Shown here: positions 1-6,174 of the stretch, in pieces | Layout of the letters: the number at the start of each line of letters is the position of its first letter | How positions within the stretch are numbered: position 1 is the stretch's first letter | Assembly: GCA_027296205.1 (NCBI GenBank) | Contig: JAPUJM010000019.1 | Coordinates: 1 to 9,010 of the forward strand | From: Actinomycetota bacterium | Lineage (GTDB): Bacteria; Actinomycetota; Acidimicrobiia; Spongiisociales; ZC4RG35 | Direction: 5' to 3' | Length of the DNA stretch: 9,010 nucleotides | The notes under the pieces: model-generated | Told to the model about the DNA's origin: nothing | The model's input: the letters and a program-made list of their open reading frames with translations, nothing else | Databases searched by the model: none | Program-made: the position numbers and the translations under genes

Positions 1-139
1 GTCAACGTCAGCTAGCGAAGTTTTTCGGCGAGTATGTCGACTATTCACAGCCCCGCCATGTCAGTCTGATGAGAAGTTCGAAGACAGTTCAATCGTTGCC
101 CGGAACCTGAGTCGCAAGTCGACTCCTGTCCGACTGACC
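1..139. other. Left-edge non-coding stretch
   Basis: I see no gene here that I can support. A 63-codon minus-strand open frame (61-252) crosses the stretch and the palindrome beside it, but it has no recognisable domain and no ribosome binding site, and I treat it as chance. A small perfect hairpin, GAGTCG-CAAGT-CGACTC, lies at 109-125, downstream of the cobW-like gene that ends at 280 on the minus strand. No U-tract follows it, so I do not call it a terminator. Confidence 0.4.
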
Positions 140-209
140 CGCACATAACGGCACTTATGTACGCCTGTCGTAGGGCATGACGGACCGTACATAATGCCGG
201 TTATGGGCG
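140..209. repeat. 70-nt imperfect palindrome with two dif-like cores
   Basis: Bases 140-163 and 186-209 are inverted copies that match at 19 of 24 positions around a 22-nt centre. Each arm contains CATAA-N6-TTATG (144-159 and 190-205), the same core layout as the XerC/XerD binding sites of bacterial dif. The mismatches cluster in the central spacer, so a folded single strand would have two paired blocks separated by an unpaired patch, an architecture also seen in integron attC sites. The GTTRRRY consensus of attC is not met. No U-run follows on either strand, which argues against a simple terminator. It could be a Xer-type recombination site, a repeat-family member or a protein-binding operator; its function is inferred only. 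Confidence 0.6.
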
Positions 210-279
210 GTCGATTGAGCCGGATCAGAGAGGAATGTTCCGCGATTGCCACCGCCTCAGAGGAGCCGGTCCGAACCCA

Positions 280-1326
280 TCAGTCAGCTACATGGCGGCT
301 TAGGCATGCGTCAAAGAGGTCGTTCAGTTTTTGACTGTCGATCTGACTCCCGATAGCAACAATCTCGCTGAGTCTGGGGCGCTCTCCCCATTCGTCAAGG
401 TCGACGATCTGGGTCCGGCCTCCCACCACTTGGAGGGCGAGACGCTTGTTCGGCGAGTCGGCGGCGTAAATGAGACCTTTGCAGCGGTACACAGATTCGG
501 GGAGTTCTCGCTGCACCATGCGTCGAAGGGCGTCGAGTGAGAACGGTTCCGAGCTTCGATAACTCCAACGATCGAACGTAGGGGCGAGAGCATCAGGATG
601 GTGAGTCTCATCAACGCCCTTGTCTTCCGCTTGTACGGCGGCTATCACTGAAGAGTCGAATCGGCCTGTACCAAGCAGAATCTCTAAGGGAACGTCGCTG
701 TAGCTGGTCTCGATGATTCGCACTGGTTGTTTGTGCAGTCCTATCCATTCCCTGATGACCTCGACGTGTTCTGGGCCAACGAGATCGGTCTTGTTGAGAA
801 CAACGAGGTCGGCGAAACCGATTTGGCGCAGCTTCAACATATTGAGACGATCGTTCTCCCCGTCGGCGAAGATTCCAACAGCGTCGATGACACACGTGAT
901 GCTGTCGAGCCAGAGCAGCCCCTCGTACCTCGGACTCAGGAACGTCATCACGATTCCTTCTGGATCGGCGATTCCACTGGCTTCCAGGATCACGTAGTCG
1001 ATCGCTTCCTCGCGGGTGAGGAGTTGTTCGAGTGAGTCGACCAGATCATCGCGAATCTCGCAGCACACACAGCCGTTGGTGAGGCTGATGGTGTTCTGCT
1101 CTACCCCAGCAACCAATTCGGCGTCGATGTTGATGGCTCCAAAGTCGTTGACCAACACCCCCACCCGAAGGCCGTGGTCCCCGTTGAGGATACGATTGAG
1201 CAGCGTCGTTTTCCCAGCACCGAGGAATCCAGTCAACAGGGTCACTGGAACGGGGTCCCGGCCGGGCACTGCGATTGGATCAGTACGCGGCGCGGGGGCG
1301 AGTAGCGACACAGCTTCGTCACTCAT
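280..1326 (-). CDS. COG0523/CobW-family GTPase, putative metal chaperone
   Basis: This is a 348-residue G3E-type P-loop GTPase. In order it shows a Walker A motif GFLGAGKT at residues 33-40, NDFGAINID at 60-68, the metal-binding CVCC signature (CxCC) at 86-89 in the context NGCVCC, EASGIADP at 115-122 and the guanine-specificity motif NKTD at 178-181. A CobW C-terminal domain follows (about 255-340), after a linker containing HH. Length and layout fit the family. These proteins use GTP hydrolysis to deliver Zn, Co or Fe to client proteins in the cytoplasm. The sequence does not show which metal or client this one serves, and no corrin-pathway gene is nearby, so I give no gene symbol. The ATG at 1326 sits about 30 residues before the P-loop, with no strong Shine-Dalgarno. 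The gene appears to be transcribed alone, away from the plus-strand cluster. Confidence 0.92.
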   Translation of the reverse strand: MSDEAVSLLAPAPRTDPIAVPGRDPVPVTLLTGFLGAGKTTLLNRILNGDHGLRVGVLVNDFGAINIDAELVAGVEQNTISLTNGCVCCEIRDDLVDSLEQLLTREEAIDYVILEASGIADPEGIVMTFLSPRYEGLLWLDSITCVIDAVGIFADGENDRLNMLKLRQIGFADLVVLNKTDLVGPEHVEVIREWIGLHKQPVRIIETSYSDVPLEILLGTGRFDSSVIAAVQAEDKGVDETHHPDALAPTFDRWSYRSSEPFSLDALRRMVQRELPESVYRCKGLIYAADSPNKRLALQVVGGRTQIVDLDEWGERPRLSEIVAIGSQIDSQKLNDLFDACLSRHVAD

Positions 1327-1355
1327 GATTGGCTAGTCACAGCCCGGGAAACGGC

Positions 1356-1384
1356 CAGATACAACTGAAACCATCCGCTCACAA
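1356..1384 (-). promoter_or_regulatory. Possible promoter of the cobW-like gene
   Basis: On the minus strand, TTGTGA (1379-1384) and TATCTG (1356-1361) are 17 nt apart and lie about 30 nt before the ATG at 1326. They match sigma-70 -35/-10 boxes only moderately. I found no clear Zur-like palindrome here, so zinc control is not supported by the sequence. Confidence 0.3.
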
Positions 1385-1401
1385 TTTGCATCGGTTCACT
1401 T

Positions 1402-1836
1402 CTACGGAAGCTCGATGCCTCGCTGCGCCAACATTTTCCTCGGGTCGAGTGTTATGCCGGGGAACGTCTGAGTCAGCCCACGCTTGGCATCAGGAGGCCA
1501 GTAGAGATCCGGGTCGATCTCCAGATCACGCACCCACTGCTCCTGTTGGTCTTCACGAGGAATTCTTGGTGTTGGCATGGAGATCGTTTCGGGGAGGTCT
1601 GCGCCAGGCGGCACGAACCAGCGGGGATCCATACTTGCTGGAGCCGCGAGCATGTGGACGATGAACAACCTGAGGTCGTTGGGATTGATCTCGGTGACCT
1701 CCATCGAGTGTCCTTCATCGGTGAGCCACTCGATGAGTTGGTCAAGGGCGAGGAGGTAGACCTCCAGAGTCCGGTCGGATCGGTGACTCGATCGCAGAGC
1801 TATATGCCACGATCTTCTGGCCTGAGCGAGTTCCAT
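1402..1836 (-). CDS. Truncated tyrosine recombinase: N-terminal SAM-like domain only
   Basis: The first half reads as the core-binding (SAM-like) domain of phage-type integrases and Xer proteins: RTLEVYLLALDQLIEWL, then VTEINPNDLRLFIVHML. It has the usual pattern of T-x3-Y, L-x2-L-x2-WL and DLRxF. The frame stops after about 144 codons, and no catalytic domain follows (no R...HxxR...Y). The remaining roughly 80 residues, rich in P, D and W, match nothing I know. I chose the ATG at 1836; an upstream in-frame GTG at 1878 would add 14 unusual Cys-rich residues. Neither start has a good ribosome binding site. The ORF lies 97 bases past the 3' end of tRNA-Arg in the same orientation, the usual place of an integrase in a tRNA-targeted element. 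I infer a decayed fragment, though an expressed small DNA-binding protein is possible. Confidence 0.6.
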   Translation of the reverse strand: MELAQARRSWHIALRSSHRSDRTLEVYLLALDQLIEWLTDEGHSMEVTEINPNDLRLFIVHMLAAPASMDPRWFVPPGADLPETISMPTPRIPREDQQEQWVRDLEIDPDLYWPPDAKRGLTQTFPGITLDPRKMLAQRGIELP

Positions 1837-1932
1837 GCAGCACAGAATGCCACACAGAATCCGGTTGCGTTTTCCCACTCTCTAAGGATTCTTGATAATC
1901 AGGACCCTAAAAGACCAGGTCAGAGCATTATG

Positions 1933-2004
1933 CGCCCCCGGCGCGATTCGAACGCGCGCTCCCGGTTCCGGAGACCGGTGCTCTATCCCCTGAGCTACGG
2001 GGGC
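1933..2004 (-). tRNA. tRNA-Arg (anticodon CCG)
   Basis: The minus strand folds into a full cloverleaf of 72 nt including the discriminator base. The acceptor stem is GCCCCCG/CGGGGGC (7 bp), the D-arm is GCTC/GAGC, and the anticodon stem CCGGT/ACCGG encloses the loop CTCCGGA, which gives anticodon CCG (reads CGG, arginine). The T-arm is GCGCG-TTCGAAT-CGCGC. The discriminator is G and the terminal CCA is not encoded. It is divergent from thrC across 49 bases. A truncated integrase gene follows its 3' end, so this tRNA was probably an integration target. Confidence 0.96.
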
Positions 2005-2018
2005 GGATATACCGGGGA

Positions 2019-2046
2019 AGTGTAGAAGCCGTCCCACTCCTAGCCT
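2019..2046. promoter_or_regulatory. Divergent promoter region, tRNA-Arg / thrC
   Basis: Only 49 bases separate the two divergent genes, so both promoters must lie here or within the gene ends. On the minus strand TACACT (2019-2024) is a plausible -10 box, 14 bases before the tRNA. On the plus strand TAGCCT (2041-2046) fits the actinobacterial TANNNT -10 pattern and sits 7 nt before the GTG at 2054, which would give a leaderless thrC transcript. No convincing -35 boxes were seen. Confidence 0.35.
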
Positions 2047-2059
2047 CATCACCGTGATG
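2047..2059. repeat. Perfect 13-nt palindrome over the thrC start
   Basis: CATCAC-C-GTGATG is a perfect dyad with a one-base centre that spans the GTG/ATG start codons of thrC. As DNA it could be an operator half-pair; as RNA the loop would be too tight to fold fully. Its function is unknown and chance is possible. Confidence 0.35.
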
Positions 2060-3268
2060 TACGTCTCGACCCGTGGAGGAGTCGGCCCCGTCGACTTTGC
2101 GGAGACCGTTGTCACCGGTCTCGCCCCGGACGGCGGGCTATTCGTGCCGGAATCGATCCCATCGCTACCCATCGGCTGGCGGCATTGGTCGTACCCCGAG
2201 GCGATAGCAGGCTCTCTGGAGCTTTTCGGGGCCGAGGACGTGGACGGGCTGGCGGAGGACGCTGCCGCAAGATTCGACCATCCCGAGGTTGCTCCGATCG
2301 TCGAGGTGGGAGACCGTCTCGTCCTCGAGTTGTTTCACGGCCCGACGCTTTCCTTCAAGGATCATGCCCTCCAGGTCGTGGCGCGGCTTCTGGATCGTTA
2401 TGTTCAACACGGAACCATCCTCGGCGCTACGAGCGGCGACACCGGCTCGGCGGCCATCGAGGCCTGTCGAGGGTCGAAGCAGCTGGACATCGTGATTCTC
2501 TTTCCCGAAGGAAAGGTCTCTGAATTCCAGCGTCGCCAGATGACCACGGTCCGCGACGAGAACGTCACCACCGTTGCTGTCAGGGGGACGTTCGACGACT
2601 GCCAGGCGCTGGTGAAGCGAGCCATGGCCGACCGACCTGGGCTGCTCGCAATCAACTCGATCAACTGGGCTCGTATCGCCGCCCAGGTCGGTTACTACGT
2701 TCACGCCGGCACCCGGATCGGGGAGCCGTTCGATGTGGTGATCCCCACCGGCAACTTCGGCAACGCGTATTCGTGTTGGCTGGCAAAACAGATGGGGGTT
2801 CTCATTGAGACGATCACTATCGCCAATAACGCCAACCACGCTCTCGCTGATCTCATCGATACCGGCGTGATGAGCCCGTCCGAGGTCGTTGCCACGACGG
2901 CTCCCGCCATGGACATTCAGGTGCCGTCGAACTTGGAGCGGTTTGGGAAGGATCCCACCGCCGAGTTTTTGGCGGGCTGGTCGAATGACGCCGAAATTCG
3001 GGAGACGATTGCCACGGTCTCCGGAGTTCACGGTTATGTTCTCGACCCTCACACGGCCACCTCCTGGAGGGCTGGTGCCGACAACCCCGGGGACCGGCCT
3101 AACTTGGTTGTGTCCACTGCACATCCAGCCAAGTTCGGGGACGTCGTCTTCGGCGCCGTTGGCCGGCGTCCGGAGCTCCCTCCGGGCTTTGATCGGCTCA
3201 TGGATCTTCCCGAACGAGTGGTGACGATCGACGCCAGTCCTTCAGAGCTGGACATGCTGATCCGATAG
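2054..3268 (+). CDS. thrC: Threonine synthase
   Basis: A PLP enzyme of 404 residues that converts O-phosphohomoserine to threonine and phosphate, the last step of threonine synthesis in the cytosol. The N-terminal Thr_synth_N motif YVSTRGG (3-9) is followed by the PLP-lysine motif HGPTLSFKDHA with Lys102, then GATSGDTGS (124-132) and the phosphate-binding loop GNFGN (233-237). The MxYVSTRG opening and compact length fit the E. coli/yeast-like class of the family. The GTG at 2054 gives the conserved spacing before YVSTRG; an ATG directly after it (2057) is the alternative. No Shine-Dalgarno is visible, but a TANNNT box lies 7 nt upstream, so leaderless translation is likely. thrB, which commonly follows thrC in Actinobacteria, is absent, and rho comes next after 183 nt. 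Confidence 0.96.
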   Translation: MMYVSTRGGVGPVDFAETVVTGLAPDGGLFVPESIPSLPIGWRHWSYPEAIAGSLELFGAEDVDGLAEDAAARFDHPEVAPIVEVGDRLVLELFHGPTLSFKDHALQVVARLLDRYVQHGTILGATSGDTGSAAIEACRGSKQLDIVILFPEGKVSEFQRRQMTTVRDENVTTVAVRGTFDDCQALVKRAMADRPGLLAINSINWARIAAQVGYYVHAGTRIGEPFDVVIPTGNFGNAYSCWLAKQMGVLIETITIANNANHALADLIDTGVMSPSEVVATTAPAMDIQVPSNLERFGKDPTAEFLAGWSNDAEIRETIATVSGVHGYVLDPHTATSWRAGADNPGDRPNLVVSTAHPAKFGDVVFGAVGRRPELPPGFDRLMDLPERVVTIDASPSELDMLIR

Positions 3269-3285
3269 AGATACCGGCTTCTGCT

Positions 3286-3313
3286 TTGCGAAGAATTGGC
3301 GAGCGACTACTAT
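3286..3313 (+). promoter_or_regulatory. Probable rho promoter
   Basis: TTGCGA (3286-3291) and TACTAT (3308-3313) are 16 nt apart, a fair -35/-10 pair between thrC and rho. Transcription from about 3320 would give a 5' leader of roughly 130 nt, consistent with rho being separately expressed and perhaps autoregulated through its leader. Confidence 0.4.
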
Positions 3314-3419
3314 GGTGGCAGTTGCCAGTCCCGGATTTGGCAGCGACCCACCCGCAATAGCCAGCGAAGGCGCGCCCTTTGTTTGGTTACGTCGCGGTGG
3401 TTCTCCATCCGATTGGACC

Positions 3420-3432
3420 CCCTCGAAGAGGG
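3420..3432 (+). promoter_or_regulatory. Small hairpin in the rho leader
   Basis: CCCTC-GAA-GAGGG forms a 5-bp stem with a 3-nt loop, 19 nt before the rho ATG and 9 nt before the Shine-Dalgarno AAAGGA (3442-3447). It may influence initiation, but no terminator-like U-tract follows it. Confidence 0.3.
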
Positions 3433-3451
3433 ACGATTCACAAAGGATCCA

Positions 3452-4930
3452 ATGACTACACGAGCTCAGCTACAGAGCAAGTCCATCGATGAACTGAGGG
3501 AGATTGCCCAGGCAGCCGAACTCGAAACCGACGGACTCCAGAAGTCGAAGCTGATCACGGCGCTTATGAACGCCGGTCACTTCGTCGAGGACACTCCAAC
3601 CGAGGTTGTCGACCTTCCCAAGGCCACTCCTCGCTCCGAAAGGCCCGCAGCCGATGACTCAGGTGCCGGATCCGCGCCCAGAGACGGTGCCGGCCCACGT
3701 CAGCGTGACGGTCAACGTGGTGGCCAAGGTGGCCAGCGTGACGGTCAAGGCGATCAAGGTCAGCGTCGTCGCAATCGTCGGCGTCGTGACGAGGAGCAGA
3801 TCCCCGAAGGCGATCTCGAAGTCCGCGAGGGTCTTCTGGACATCCTTCCGGAGGGATACGGCTTTCTCCGAGTGACCGGCTACGTCTCCGGCGAGACCGA
3901 CGTCTACGTATCTGCCAACCAGGTTCGGAAATTTCGTCTCCGCAAGGGCGATATCGTCTCCGGTCCGATTCGCCCTCCTCGCTCCAAGGAGAAGTTTCCC
4001 GCAGCCGTCCGAATCGCCAAGGTAAATGGGGTGGATCCCGACGAGGCGATGAAGCGGCCAAGATTCGAAAAGCTGACACCGCTCTTCCCGGATGAGCGTC
4101 TCCGGCTCGAGGTGGAGGGCAATTCGAACAACGTTCTCACCCGGATCATCGACCTGATCGCACCCATAGGCAAGGGCCAGCGCGGGCTGATCGTCTCACC
4201 ATCGAAGGCCGGTAAGACCACGGTTCTCCAGGAGATCGCCCAGTCGATCACCGCCAATAACCCCGAGTGCCACCTGATGGTGGTCCTTGTGGACGAGCGT
4301 CCCGAAGAGGTCACCGACATGCAGCGGTCGGTGAAGGGAGAGGTCGTCTACTCGACTTTCGACCGTCCCGCTGAAGAGCACACCCAGGTGTCGGAGCTCG
4401 CCATCGAGCGCGCCAAGCGACTCGTAGAGTCGGGAGCCGATGTCGTCATCATTCTCGACTCCATCACCCGGCTCGCCCGAGCTCACAACCTGGCGACTCC
4501 AGCATCGGGTCGCATCCTCTCCGGTGGTATCGATTCCCAGGCCTTGTATCCGCCGAAGCGGTTCTTCGGCGCCGCTCGAAACCTCGAGGAGGGTGGCTCA
4601 CTCACGATTCTGGCAACCGCCCTCATCGACACCGGCTCCAAGATGGACGAGGTCATCTTCGAGGAGTTCAAGGGCACCGGAAACATGGAACTTCGTCTCG
4701 ATCGCAAGCTGGCGGACAAGCGCATCTATCCGGCCGTCGACATCGCGTCGTCGGGAACAAGAAAGGAAGAGCTTCTGTTTGACAGGGCTGAGCTGAGTCA
4801 GGTCTGGAAGCTTCGTAGGGTGCTGCTGGCGCTGGAGCCAGGTGCAGCTATCGAGCTATTGATCGATCGGCTCAAGACAACGAAGTCCAATGCCGAGTTC
4901 CTCGCCGAAGTGGCGAAGACCACCGGCTGA
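3452..4930 (+). CDS. rho: Transcription termination factor Rho
   Basis: A hexameric RNA-dependent ATPase/translocase that ends transcription. From the ATG at 3452 (AAAGGA Shine-Dalgarno, 4-nt spacer) it is 492 residues. The parts are a Rho_N helical domain (about 1-42), a low-complexity R/G/Q/D insert (about 62-116), and a cold-shock-like RNA-binding domain containing EGYGFLR and DVYVS (about 120-195). The RecA-type ATPase follows, with Walker A PSKAGKTT (250-257), Walker B VVIILDS (331-337), Q-loop LSGGIDSQAL (356-365) and R-loop EFKGTGNMELRLDR (405-418). The insert, common in Actinobacteria, makes the protein longer than the E. coli form (419). The open frame extends upstream of 3452, but that part lacks Rho homology. 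One oddity is Ser251, where E. coli has the second Pro of APPKAGKT. It ends 13 nt before rpmE. Confidence 0.97.
   Translation: MTTRAQLQSKSIDELREIAQAAELETDGLQKSKLITALMNAGHFVEDTPTEVVDLPKATPRSERPAADDSGAGSAPRDGAGPRQRDGQRGGQGGQRDGQGDQGQRRRNRRRRDEEQIPEGDLEVREGLLDILPEGYGFLRVTGYVSGETDVYVSANQVRKFRLRKGDIVSGPIRPPRSKEKFPAAVRIAKVNGVDPDEAMKRPRFEKLTPLFPDERLRLEVEGNSNNVLTRIIDLIAPIGKGQRGLIVSPSKAGKTTVLQEIAQSITANNPECHLMVVLVDERPEEVTDMQRSVKGEVVYSTFDRPAEEHTQVSELAIERAKRLVESGADVVIILDSITRLARAHNLATPASGRILSGGIDSQALYPPKRFFGAARNLEEGGSLTILATALIDTGSKMDEVIFEEFKGTGNMELRLDRKLADKRIYPAVDIASSGTRKEELLFDRAELSQVWKLRRVLLALEPGAAIELLIDRLKTTKSNAEFLAEVAKTTG
3701..3748 (+). repeat. 33-nt-period repeat in the Rho insert
   Basis: CAGCGTGACGGTCAA occurs identically at 3701-3715 and 3734-3748, an in-frame period of 33 nt (11 codons, QRDGQ). 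It encodes part of the disordered basic linker of Rho and probably arose by tandem duplication within the low-complexity region. Confidence 0.6.
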
Positions 4931-4943
4931 GCTAGGAGACAGC

Positions 4944-5201
4944 GTGAAGACCGACATTCACCCAACCTATGACGTGACCAACGTGACCTGCTCGTGTGGG
5001 AACACCTTCGCCACTCGGAGCACCAAGCCTGGTGATATGCACATCGAGCTCTGCAACGAATGCCACCCCTTCTACACCGGCAAGCAGAAGCTGGTTGACA
5101 CCGGAGGTCGCGTCGAGCGCTTCCAGAAGCGGTACGGCAAGAGCACCTTCACCAAGGCTGGAGACTCTGACGCCGGGGCAGAGGCCACTGACTCAGAGTG
5201 A
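4944..5201 (+). CDS. rpmE: 50S ribosomal protein L31, zinc-binding form
   Basis: An 85-residue protein of the large ribosomal subunit that bridges to the small subunit. The start is the GTG at 4944, with AGGAG (4934-4938) five bases upstream; the protein then reads KTDIHPTYDV, the usual L31 opening. Cys16, Cys18, Cys37 and Cys40 (CSC...CNEC) mark the zinc-ribbon C+ form, and PFYTGKQK is the family signature. The tail after the conserved core (about 72-85) is acidic and variable. It lies 13 nt after rho and was probably co-transcribed with it. C+ L31 proteins bind zinc, so a zinc-chaperone-like GTPase in the same window is suggestive but not evidence of a link. Confidence 0.96.
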   Translation: MKTDIHPTYDVTNVTCSCGNTFATRSTKPGDMHIELCNECHPFYTGKQKLVDTGGRVERFQKRYGKSTFTKAGDSDAGAEATDSE

Positions 5202-5229
5202 GCCGACCGTCCCTGAGGGGAGTGGTCAC

Positions 5230-6174
5230 ATCGATCCGACGAAGACCGTCGGAGGTCAAGCCGTTCTAGAGGGCGTGATGATGCGCGCCCCGGCGGCGTG
5301 GGCTGTTGCCGTCCGCCAGCCCGATGGCCAGATCACCGCTCGCCGCGACGAGCTGGCCAGACTCAGCGAGCGGAACCGATGGGCGCGAGTTCCACTGGTC
5401 CGCGGCATCCTTGTGCTCGGCGAATCTCTCAGCCTGGGTTTCAAAGCGCTCTCATGGTCGGCTCAGAAGGCCACGGATGAAGAGGAAGAACCCCTCACAG
5501 GCGCCCAGATCGGGTGGACCATGACATTGGCACTGGCGTTCTTCGCCGGTGTCTTCATCCTTCTTCCCGCGTTTGCGGCCAGCGTCGTCGCCGACAACTC
5601 GGGGATCCTCTTCAACATCGCCGAGGGGCTATTCCGCCTGTCCCTGTTCGTGGGCTACCTCTGGCTGATCGGTCGTTCCAGGGAAATCGCCCGTGTTTTC
5701 GAGTATCACGGGGCCGAGCACATGTCGATCCATGCCTATGAGGCCGGCGAACCGCTCAGCGTTGAATCGGTTGCCCGTTACCGACCGGAACATCCCCGCT
5801 GTGGCACCAGTTTCCTGCTCATCGTCGTGCTCGGGTCGATCATCTTCTTCACTTTCTTTGGCGTTCCGAGCGGGATCCTGTTCCTCGTTGCATCCCGTCT
5901 GATCGGCATTCCGATCATTGCGGGATTCGCCTACGAACTGCTCCGCTGGTCGGGGACGAGGCCCGGTGGCGGGCTCGCTCGTGTCCTGGCAGCACCCGGT
6001 ATCTGGCTTCAGAAGCTGACCACGGCGGTGCCCGATGAGTCTCAGATCGAAGTGGCAGTATCCAGTCTCATGGTCGCCCTCGACGCAGAGTCCGCCCTCG
6101 AGGTAGTCAATCGGGGCGGTGTTCCCGACGCTGCCGTCGCTGCCCGAGACGACGTCTTCGGCCGGGAGAGGTGA
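5230..6174 (+). CDS. DUF1385 (YqhQ-like) membrane protein
   Basis: A conserved integral membrane protein of unknown function. Counted from 5230 it has 314 residues. It opens with VGGQAVLEGVMMR, a family hallmark. Hydrophobic segments lie at about 94-120, 127-150, 194-215 and 216-240. The strongly conserved cytosolic-loop motif YHGAEH...YE is at 159-171 (HGAEH at 160-164), followed by HPRCGTSF (about 188-195, Cys191). These His, Glu and Cys residues suggest metal binding, but no activity is established to my knowledge. The start is unclear: no ATG, GTG or TTG lies where the family begins. I placed it at an ATC codon that sits 7 nt after GAGGGGAG (5215-5222). Alternatives are the ATGs at 5278/5281 (would cut the conserved motif), CTG at 5188, or a far TTG inside rpmE. 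Its stop overlaps the prfA start (TGATG). Confidence 0.85.
   Translation: MDPTKTVGGQAVLEGVMMRAPAAWAVAVRQPDGQITARRDELARLSERNRWARVPLVRGILVLGESLSLGFKALSWSAQKATDEEEEPLTGAQIGWTMTLALAFFAGVFILLPAFAASVVADNSGILFNIAEGLFRLSLFVGYLWLIGRSREIARVFEYHGAEHMSIHAYEAGEPLSVESVARYRPEHPRCGTSFLLIVVLGSIIFFTFFGVPSGILFLVASRLIGIPIIAGFAYELLRWSGTRPGGGLARVLAAPGIWLQKLTTAVPDESQIEVAVSSLMVALDAESALEVVNRGGVPDAAVAARDDVFGRER

Noticed and set aside
140..209. Palindrome as a rho-independent terminator for the cobW-like gene
   Set aside because: There is no U-run on the minus-strand side and the stem has a mismatched middle; the repeated CATAA/TTATG cores are better explained as binding sites.
61..252. Minus-strand 63-codon frame at the left edge
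   Set aside because: It overlaps the large palindrome, has no domain, no ribosome binding site and no neighbour support.
186..1932. Shared 8-mer CATAATGC between the right palindrome arm and the flank of the tRNA 3' end, as a possible att pair
   Set aside because: An 8-base match between these regions is expected about once by chance, and the match does not extend.
1882..1932. Terminator downstream of tRNA-Arg
   Set aside because: Only a short TCTTTT run next to a GACC-T-GGTC dyad is present; the loop is too small for a convincing hairpin.
3278..3295. Hairpin after thrC (CTTC-GC-TTT-GC-GAAG with a bulge) as a terminator
   Set aside because: The stem is short and bulged, no U-tract follows, and it overlaps the likely rho -35 box.
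3564..4079. Long Arg-rich minus-strand frame opposite rho
   Set aside because: It is the shadow of the rho coding strand in GC-rich DNA with no homology; the same holds for the long minus-strand frames opposite thrC, the DUF1385 gene and prmC.
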